The position numbers were made by a program, and so were the translations under genes. From positions 49,851-113,850 of the forward strand of contig JADJMS010000021.1 in the NCBI GenBank assembly GCA_016709495.1: a stretch of 64,000 nucleotides of DNA. The letters run 5' to 3'. This DNA is from Candidatus Dechloromonas phosphorivorans. GTDB taxonomy: Bacteria; Pseudomonadota; Gammaproteobacteria; Burkholderiales; Rhodocyclaceae. Shown in pieces: positions 56,156 to 64,000 of this stretch. The notes beneath the pieces were generated by a model, which searched no databases, was not told the origin of the DNA, and saw only the letters and a program-made list of their open reading frames with translations. Numbering within the stretch: the first letter of the stretch is position 1; each line of letters begins with the position of its first letter.

Positions 56156-57991
56156 TTAGCAAACATCGATAGGCGTCGTCTTCCAGACGTCCTGCGCCAA
56201 AGCGATGAGCATGCTGTGACGCTTCTCGATGCTCGCCGCATTCCAGGCAGGAAAGGCCTCCAGCTTTGCGTTGATCCGCGAAATGGACGTGTTTTGCCCA
56301 ACATCGGTTAGTGCCACCAGACTGCGGGTCAGGTAGTTGCCGCTTTGCTGTACTCGGCCTTCTTGTCCTTGTAGAAGTCGTTCCCCGCGACAATGTTGAT
56401 CGGCTTCTCCAGCAAAGTCAGATTGCCCAGCCGGTTCTTGTAGTCGTCGTAAACCAGCCCCGGGTTCTCGGTGGCCCACTTGCTGCGCAAATCGTCCTCC
56501 GGTTTATTGGGCAGGATGTGTTCTATTTCCAGAATGGAGAACGGCTCTAGGCTGCCCGGTACCTTCAGTCCGCTGAAGGCCATCTCGACGTGCTGCGTCA
56601 GTCCGCGCCAGCAGGTACCGAGTGCGGTACTGCTGCATCGAATACAAGGTGAAGCGTTTGAGGGCATCGGCCAGCTCCTGCGACTTGCCAGTCATATTCT
56701 TCTCGAAGCGGTCGGCGATGAATGCGTTGAGCTGTACCTTCTTTTACCGGATCAGTTGTCTCCGCAATCGCACGCAGCTCGTCGGCCCATTGGGAGAAGC
56801 TGCGCTCCAGATCTTTGGTCGGCGTCTTGGTGAAGATGTAGTAGAAGAGGAAGCTCTCCAACTGCGCCACGAAATGGTCGAACAGCGTCTTCGGGAGATT
56901 GGCTGCCGCCAGAAGCAGGACGTAGTGCAAGCTGAACGCGCCACCGGCCAGCCGCTTCAGACTGTCCATCGCCAGACTGGGCTTGCCGTCATTGCCCAGC
57001 CCGTTGGCAAAGGCCAGGTAGTGCTCAACGTTACGGATCACCTTGCGGACGAACTCGAAGGGTTTGTTCGCGTAATCGCACAATGCCGCGTTGTCCTTCG
57101 CGATGAACCAGTCGTAGATCTCGTCCTCGCGCACCACCGCATCGCCGCGCTCGTTCTTGATGACGTAGTTGGCCATCAGGAAGTAGCGCAGGAAGCGCAG
57201 CGGCTTTTCCTTCTCCTTCTCCAGCGGCTTGGTGATCTTCTTCCACTCGTCCTTGAGCTGGGTGAACTGCGCTTGCTTGACCTGTGTGAACAACAGGTTT
57301 TTGAGCAGGTCCATCGGGTTCAGTCCGACACCACGCTCATTGATGGTCTCGAAGATCTTCAGCGCGCTGCTGACGTCGGTGGATATCTGGATGAAAACCA
57401 CGTTGTTGGCCAGATAGCCCCAATACTTCTTCAGCTTGGCGATGTCGTCGTAGTTGTCTTTCAGGTAGCGGTACAGCGTGCCGTAGGCGTTGACCAGATT
57501 CTCGAGTGAGCCGAAGCTGGCGATGCCGGCTGACTGGATACCTGATCGCACTGCTTGCGGATCGGCATCCAGTTCGACCAACTTGGCCATCACCTCGCCC
57601 GCGTTCTCGTAACGTGGCTCAAGTTTCAGGTTGGTGCGCACCTCGCCGTCGCTATCCACGTAGCTGGTCGAGATCAGCCCGGAAAGCATCTGCTTCTGCG
57701 GCTCACCTGAAACAGATGCTTCAGCGCGCACAGCAGCAGAAAAAACGTGGTCAGGCGCTGCTGGCCGTCGATCACCTCGTAGTGGTTCTTCTGGTCGGTC
57801 GGCGACACCAGCACAGTGCCAATGAAGTATTCCCGCGTCGTGCCCGCATCGATCTGCTCGCCGATGTCCTCCAGCAGCTGATGCACTTCCTTGTCCGTCC
57901 AGACGTACTCGCGCTGGTAGTCCGGGACGATGTAGAAGCACTCCCTGAATGCTTCCTCAATGCTGTATTTGTGGTTTTCAATCCGTGCCAT
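56156..57991 (-). pseudogene. DUF262/DUF1524 protein, GmrSD/BrxU-like type IV restriction family (disrupted)
   Basis: N-terminus (start ATG 57991) is DUF262: YIVPDYQREYVW and the ParB-like DGQQRLTT near residues 75-82. The middle is helical (IFETINERGVGLNPMDLLKNLLF). The C-terminus is DUF1524, an HNH-type nuclease fold: LEIEHILPNKPEDDL and NRLGNLTLLEKPIN. The family includes GmrSD and BrxU, NTP-dependent enzymes that cut modified phage DNA. It is read in at least five pieces; indels lie near 57710 (T run on the minus strand), 56743, 56605 and 56347, while sequence on both sides stays recognisable. About 610 residues once joined. Confidence 0.75.
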
Positions 57992-58011
57992 AGTTTCTCT
58001 CTACGATTTGT

Positions 58012-58726
58012 TCAACTGCGCAACGCTGCAAACTGATTGCTGGGCCCTTCCGCTCTCAATTCGATGACGTCGCTTTTGGAGAGCACGTAGGGAAGTGATT
58101 GATCGATCAGGAAGGGGTAGATCACGGCCATGGTTGCAAGCTCGTAACAGGCATAGCTTTGCCGGTGAAGCGCAGCGCGGCCTCCAACAAGCCAGGTGAT
58201 GACTTTCTCGTCTGAGACTTTCCTTTGGGGACGTCGATTAAGGCGCTTGCCGTTCTCGACCCGTTCGATGGCGCCCCAATTGGCTTGTGTTTGGATGACA
58301 GCCTGGGTTGCTCGCTTGGTAACCTCACGGTCGCCATACACTTCGCTCATGCGACGGTGAATTTCTGACACTGAGCAGTCACCTTGAGTGCAGTAAGCCT
58401 GCCAGAGAATTCCGGCAACCTTTCCGAAATACGGGTATGACGCGATAGCTGATCCCCACGCAAAACAGCAGTCATCGCGCCATCATCGTTGGGGCTGAAA
58501 ATCTGCACGCCTCGATCCGAAGTCGACAGTTCGTTACGAGGTTCAATGGCCAAAGCATTCAGCTTTGTCTGGCTTTTGATTTGGCTTCCTTTCCGAGGCC
58601 GGCGCTGTCCAGTAGTGCCTCGAGGTCGCCCAGGGTTGCTAACCCGGCGCGGACTTTGATCGCCATGTCCACCCAGTCCAACTGGATGTAGCGATCAAAC
58701 CCGATTTGAGGGGCTGATTGAATCAT
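58012..58726 (-). pseudogene. BrxA-position winged-helix protein of the BREX-like module (disrupted)
   Basis: Begins at ATG 58726 overlapping the pglZ stop (ATGA): IGFDRYIQLDWVDMAIKVRAG. A shift near 58565 leads to LNALAIEPRNELSTSDRGVQIF. A second near 58440 leads to SYPYFGKVAGILWQAYC and EIHRRMSEVYGDREVTKRATQAV, which looks like a winged helix. The end is VIYPFLIDQSLPYVLSKSD. In type 3 BREX the gene after pglZ is brxA, so position supports that role; the DUF1819 match itself could not be verified. About 235 residues when joined. Confidence 0.55.
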
Positions 58727-60718
58727 TCGGTTTCACTCACTTCCATCACTTTGACAAAGGCACAATCAGCTCCCTCAACGGAGAGGCCACCGTGCGACGG
58801 CTTGGACTCCCGGTTGTGGGAAAGCAGTGCGCCCACCTGCGTATAGGGTCATGAAATCCGCAGGTAGTCCAGCGATGTCAAAACGATATGTATTGGGGTT
58901 GGATGCATTTGCCTGTTCAAGCGTTTCGCCCGGCCCGGTAGGTCCGTACTCGCTCGCTACGCATCTCGGCCGCGATCCCTTGATTGGTTTGCCTGGCCCG
59001 TGGCTTCGACGTTGCCATGGTCAGCAGTAAGGTAAATGCTGAAGCTTTTGTCGATCAGAAGCTGAAACAGCTTTTCAACAAAGCCTGTGGCCATACCAGT
59101 CCTCGATGAGTTTGGATGCGCTTCGCTTCCCGAGGAACGCGCTATGAACAATTCCGTCGACAGTGTCCACGACGATGCCGGCCACTTTGAGCTGCGGGGC
59201 AGATAATGCCGTATCAAGGTCCTGCAGGTCTGCATTGTTCTGGATGCTTTTCCGGTACAGAACCTCGTTGGCTTTAAGGCCTTCGTTTTGCCAGAAGCGC
59301 GACCATTGGGTGGGCTCAGATGAGGTGGTCTCTATCGAGGAGGCGAACTCGCGCGGACGCAGTCCGGAGAAAATTGCCTGTCGTGAAACCGAAGTGATGG
59401 TTGGCAGCCAGGCAAAGCATGTGTTTTCCTCAAATCCCAAATGAGGGCGCGTTTGGCCAGAGACTCGCGGATCTGCACCCACTGGTCTATGGCAAGACCA
59501 TCGAACACAAGAAGAGCGATCTTGCTTTCTCCTGCATTCCTGCGCATCGACAAGAAGTGGGGAATTCGATGAACCATCACCGGCGCTTTAGCGGCGGGCA
59601 GTGATGGCAAATCTCCATAGTGCTTTTTGACCCACGCCAGCAATCGATCATCCACTGCCTCCTGCAGCGTGGCGATCGAGCCTTTAACCCTCGGCACGAG
59701 CAGAGTCCAGGAGTGGAACCGGGCGATCACTTCACCGATGCGGCGCGATAAAAGTTGGACCAGTCCCGGTGGGTCTCCACCGAGTCGAAGAGTGGTGAAT
59801 GCCTTTGATCCCTTCCTCAACCAGGTTGCGTGGCGACAACGGGTCTTGAACGACCCTGTTTTCGCCCAGTCTGGAATATGCGCTGGGATGCCTTGTACAG
59901 CCAGTGGGTGCAGCAGACCATCCAGGAACATGGAGTCAATAATGACTCTCACGTCAGGGTGCTCAAACGGCACTTCAACCTTGGCAACGAGTCCTCGTGA
60001 CTCAGGTTCGCCAGTCCGTACTACCACCCACACCAAGTTTCTTGAGGTAGCGGAACCAAGCAACCTTTACCGTCCTGAGTAGCGTGCTCTTGGAGGAGAA
60101 AAGCTCGCTGATTGGCAGTCCAGAAAATTCCGGGTTGTCATCCAGAACTTGTGCCACATGATCTGCGAGTACCGTGGGCAAACTTGCATCCCGGTAGTGC
60201 AGTTTCAACAGCACGTTCCACAACTCCTCAGAGCGCGAGATGAGGTGCGGACTGATCTTGAAAATATGGGTCAGTACAAACTCTTTGGTCGCGTCGCCAC
60301 CCAGCATTTGAGACGCATGCTTGGTCTGGGCAGCAAATAGAGCCTCGTGGTATTCGGCGCCCAACGCGCGCACCACAGGGTAGTTCAGCTTTGGAAAAAG
60401 GTTGGCAAGACTCAGGCTGACCCGCCTAGCTTGTTTTAAATAGTCCCAGGGCAGATCGCTGGTGTTGTTGCTGCGCAAGTGCAAGACCAGCGATTTTGCA
60501 GGCCCCTCCTGTCCCTGGTCCCACGCTTGGCGGTAGCGTTGCTCGTATTCGGCACGGAACACGACCGAGTCAAGGAAAGGCAGCACCTCGAAACCGCGAT
60601 CCCTCAAGCCGGCCAGCACTCGCTCATCCAGCAAAACATCATCTGGGTCAGCGGCAATCCACAAACGCGACAGCTCAGCCGGAAACTCCTTCAGGATGCG
60701 TTCAATCCACAAACTCAT
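58723..60718 (-). pseudogene. pglZ: PglZ-type alkaline-phosphatase-superfamily protein (disrupted)
   Basis: Starts at ATG 60718 (SLWIERILKEFPAELSRLWIAADPDDVLLDE), overlapping the helicase stop. Pieces in several frames give the alkaline-phosphatase core: metal-binding LLVFDGLAIDQW, nucleophile region AWLPTITSVSRQAIFSG, VDTVDGIVH, the metal-binding ADHGN and the terminal SHGGLSVE. PglZ is the shared marker of BREX/Pgl phage-exclusion systems. At least five frame changes (near 60030, 59430, 59090, 58965, 58830) break about 665 codons, with no large deletion evident. Confidence 0.8.
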
Positions 60719-63541
60719 GCAGCTCTCCCTGAGCTCATCGTCAGCCCCACTCGGACCATCACGACGGCATTGAGATCGGGTACGCTGGCTTCTGCCTCAT
60801 CCAGGGCAGCCAATCGAGCCTGATACTCTGCTTTTAGGCGTTTCCGACGATGCTCTCTGACCGCCGGCAGACCGATGCGGCCGATTGCCTGATACCGTGA
60901 CTCGTATGCGTACTCAGCCCGTTCCCGTTCGTCTTTCAATTTGCTACGGTGCTCATCAAGCAGTTCGCTGAATAGCCGTTCTCCATGAGTCTTGGCCGCT
61001 GCCATGGATGTCTCAAACCACGTCAGCGCATCCTCGGTGCAGGACGAGCCGGTAATCTCGACGTTCTCCGTGAGCAGCAAGTCCCAGATGCGCTTCGCGC
61101 AGTCGGCACAAATGTCCGACCGTCATCTGTGGCGAACACCGGCAAAAGCGCTTTCTGTTGAAGCCCTCGGCCGACAGACTGATTTCCCAAAGCGACCACA
61201 CGCCGGTAACACTGGCTGGCAGCCCGGTGATCGTCGCAATCGGTAGGGGGCTGGTCAGCCACGCAACGGGGGGAGCTCACTGATGACCGCACGGGCGCGT
61301 GGATCTTCCAAGGTCACCCATTCCAGCTCCGGGTTGTTTTCTGCCGTTCGTGCGTCGAAGCAGATCTGGGCAGACTCACTTCCATCCACCCACTTCACGC
61401 GCCATGCCTGACCCTCCTTGGTGGCACTGCCGCCGCGAGATGGCAAGCCCATGGTGATGGCTCGTTCGAGCCAGAACTGCGCCGGGTGATCGCGCCATTT
61501 ACGGGCATCTTCGGCATCAGGGCATGAGCGCCAGAAAGCAGGTCGCTGTTCTTCCTTGAGTCGGCCACCTTGTCTCGAACTTGGCTGATCACAGCATCGC
61601 ATTCCTGCTCGATCGAGTCAGGGTTTTGCAGTCCATGCACGAACAACTCGTCGAAGAGGGGTTCAGACTCGACAGAATCCATCACGTCTGAAGCCTTGTC
61701 GACCCCAAATTCCTGTGCAATGACCTCCAGCTTTTCCTCAAGCACTTGGCGGACGCGATGCTCGACGGTGTCTTCGAGCACGAAGTTGATGGCGCGCACG
61801 ACATGCTTTTGGCCGATACGGTCGACACGGCCAATGCGCTGTTCCAAGCGCATCGGATTCCAAGGCATGTCGAAGTTGACGATGACGTGGCAGAACTGAA
61901 GGTTCAGACCCTCGCCGCCAGCATCTGTTGAAATCAACACGCGCACATCGCGTGAGAAGGTCTGCTGTGCCTTGGCCCGAGTGTCGAGATCCATGCTCCC
62001 GTTCAGCAGTGCGACAGAAAATCCCCGACTTTCCAGGAAATTGGCCAGCATTGCCTGGGTTGGCACGAACTCAGTGAAGATCAACACCTTGAGCTCGGGG
62101 TTGCTTTCTTCCTGCTGCAGCTTGTAAATCAACTCCAGCAAGGCCTCCGCCTTCGCGTCAGTTCCCTGGCCCTCGGTGGCTCTGGCCAGCTCCAGCAGCA
62201 TGTCGACTTCGCTTTTCTGTGCCCAACCAGAGGACTGCACGGCGACATGATCGACCTGAGTTTGGCCGTCTAGGTCGGCCCACTCATCCATGTCAGTGGC
62301 CTCGAACAGCGACACTTGCGGTTGCGGTGCATCCAGCAGAACTTGGCGCTTTTCCAACGTAGTCCGAATGGCGGCGGTGCTTGATGTCACCAGACGCTGC
62401 ATCAGGATCATCAGGAAGCCGATGTGCCTTTGCTTAGCAGCCAGCGCTTGGTTGTAGCCGTGGCGCGCATAGTCGGTGACCGCTTCGTACAGCCGCTGCT
62501 GCGCGTCATGGCGAGCCTGCCAAGCAACAGCATGCAAGCGCGTGAGGCGCGGCTTGAACAGTGGTTGCCCCTCGGCATCGATGGAGCCGCGTTTTTCGGT
62601 GCGAATGACGAAAGGTTGGACGCGATCGCGGCTGACGCTACTTTCATCCGGGAATGATTCGCGGTCGATCAACTGCATCAGTCGTAGAAACTGATCCGTC
62701 TTGCCTTGGTGGGGCGTGGCCGACAAGAGCAGCAGGTAAGGCGCAGCTTCTGACAACGCAGCACCCAGCTTGTACCGGGCCACCTGGTCAGTGCTACCCC
62801 CCATACGATGGGATTCGTCGATGATGACCAGATCCCAAGAGGCAGAAATTAAATCCTCAAAGCGCTCCCGGTTGTAGTTGTTGAGTTGCTCAAGACTCCA
62901 GCCCCGCCGGCCTTCAATCGGCTTGACCGAATCGAGTGAACAGATCACCTGGTCGTGCATGCGCCAGAGGTTCTCTTCATCGTTGCGCCATTGCCGGAAG
63001 GCAGCCAGTTCAGCTGGGTCGATGTACTGCAACTTTCCCCAAAGTGCGGGCGCATTTCAGCCTGCCACTGGCGCCCAAGCCTTCAGGGGCGACGACCAGG
63101 ATGCGGCGAGCCATGCCGCGCAATTTCAACTCGCGCAGAATCAAGCCGGCTTCGATGGTCTTGCCCAGCCCAACTTCATCGGCCAGCAGGTAACGGATGC
63201 GATCGCGGCTCATAGCCCGATTCAGGGCGTAGAGCTGGTGAGGCAAGGAACCACGCTGGACTGGATGGGGGCCAGCAGTAGGTTGTCCTCCAAGGCATCC
63301 TGCAGTTTTTGCCGCAGCAGCGTGTGGAGGATCTCCTCAACGGAGGTCTGCAGAGCTTCAAAGTGGGTCAGGTCTTGAGCCCGGAGCACGCTCAACCGCG
63401 TCTTTGGCGGCAGCCAGACGCGGTAAGCGGTTTCACCCCACATCTCCTGCCGGTCCCAACGCGGCAAGGGGTGGCGTGGCGGGTGTGCCAGCACCATGCC
63501 CCTAGCTCATGCATAACCTGGCGTTGACCTGCCTGACTCAT
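60715..63541 (-). pseudogene. SNF2-type helicase, BrxHII-like (disrupted)
   Basis: ATG 63541 overlaps the methyltransferase stop by one base. Joined pieces give about 940 residues. Motif I LADEVGLGKTIEAG, motif Ia ILVVAPEG, motif II IIDESHRM, motif III LLLSATPHQGK, motif IV LIFTEFVPTQ, motif V STDAGGEGLNLQ, motif VI QRIGRVDRIGQ. A C-terminal extension follows (VWSLWEISLSAEGFNRK; LLLTENVEITG). Shifts lie near 63490, 63245, 63030, 61560, 61255, 61150 and 61100. The largest intact frame is 63032-61395. In type 3 BREX such a helicase lies between pglXI and pglZ, as here. Confidence 0.8.
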
Positions 63542-64000
63542 TAAGCGCCTGCCTCCGTGCGCGTCAGTGCCTGGTCGTACCAGAGCAAGAGCTTCTCATC
63601 TTCCTGAAGCGCTTCTTCGGGAATCTTGTGAGCGATTTCGATGATTGCCTTGTAGTTCTTGGCTGACCACGCAGCCTTGAACCCGGCTCGCAGAACCTCC
63701 AGACGGAATTCCTTCAGCTTACGACCCGTGGATGCTTGGTAGGCTTCAAATTCCTTCAGCAATGCTTTGTCGCGCTTCTTCTCCAGGTCTTGAGCCTTGT
63801 TCGGGTCGGGTACGTACCAGCGGTCTTTTGCCTTGGACACAAGAGCAGGGTTGGACTTATCGAGACTGCGCAGATCGTGGTTGGTCGAGAGGTAGCTGTG
63901 GATCTGACTTGGCACCTCACCTGTGCCGTCGTAGCGCAAAAGTTATCTTCCAGCAACTGGTCCAACTCCGGAATGATTTTGCCCTTACGCTTGGCCGATC
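63541..64000 (-). pseudogene. C-terminal part of a DNA methyltransferase, PglXI-like (partial)
   Basis: Gene enters from the right edge; only the C-terminal ~155 residues are seen. Segments SAKRKGKIIPELDQLLEDNF, then after a missing T near 63940 RYDGTGEVPSQIHSYLSTN, AKDRWYVPDPNKAQDLEK and the end KIPEEALQEDEKLLLWYDQAL. This tail resembles that of adenine-specific methyltransferases (DUF1156/COG1743 type) found with phage-defence helicases; catalytic motifs would be outside the window. Its stop TAA overlaps the helicase ATG (TAATG). Assignment is by recollection of the family tail and by neighbours. Confidence 0.55.

Noticed and set aside
56622..57509. 295-codon plus-strand frame
   Set aside because: Antisense to the DUF262 gene, whose recognisable motifs lie on the minus strand.

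Overview
The window is a betaproteobacterial chromosome segment, most like the Rhodocyclales. This rests on gene order and family resemblance (maf-yceD-rpmF-plsX-fabHDG-acpP-fabF, rpoE-rseC-mucD-grx-lepA-lepB-rnc-era-recO-pdxJ-acpS-nagZ, an earP/Arg32-type efp pair, and uvrC-pgsA-tRNA-Gly-tRNA-Cys). No rRNA gene or CRISPR array is present.

Region 1 (1-15.1 kb) is an accessory lipid locus. On the minus strand lie a PfaD-type enoyl reductase, a PfaA-type synthase (KS, AT, five tandem ACPs, KR, now read in two frames) and the KS-CLF half of a PfaC-type protein that leaves the left edge. Next to it is a complete oleABCD operon for head-to-head olefin synthesis, also on the minus strand. A FabR-type TetR repressor gene sits between the two blocks and diverges from pfaD. 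The layout suggests a dedicated route to long, probably polyunsaturated hydrocarbons: the Pfa enzymes would make the acyl chains and OleABCD would join them.

Region 2 (15.4-51.9 kb) is ordinary core genome: tRNA-Asn, an AsmA-like envelope protein, tyrB, uvrB, a low-molecular-weight tyrosine phosphatase, rne, rluC with a HAD/Rieske/S49 group, the fatty-acid/phospholipid operon, nadB, the rpoE-rseC-mucD group without visible anti-sigma genes, lepA-lepB-rnc-era-recO-pdxJ-acpS-nagZ, efp-earP, udg, uvrC, pgsA and two tRNAs. Several housekeeping genes carry single-base lesions: frameshifts in era and nagZ at short C runs, and an in-frame TAG in earP. oleD has the same kind of lesion, so part of the disruption is likely sequence error.

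Region 3 (52-64 kb) is an integrative element next to tRNA-Cys. It holds a tyrosine integrase, an excisionase-like HTH protein, an unknown Cys-motif/HTH protein, and then a minus-strand defence module that runs off the right edge. In transcription order this is a DNA methyltransferase (C-terminal end), an SNF2-type helicase, a PglZ-type phosphatase, a winged-helix BrxA-position protein, a DUF262/DUF1524 (GmrSD/BrxU-like) protein and an unknown protein. The order resembles the end of a type 3 BREX system with an added type IV restriction-like gene. Every gene of this module is broken into recognisable pieces by single-base indels.
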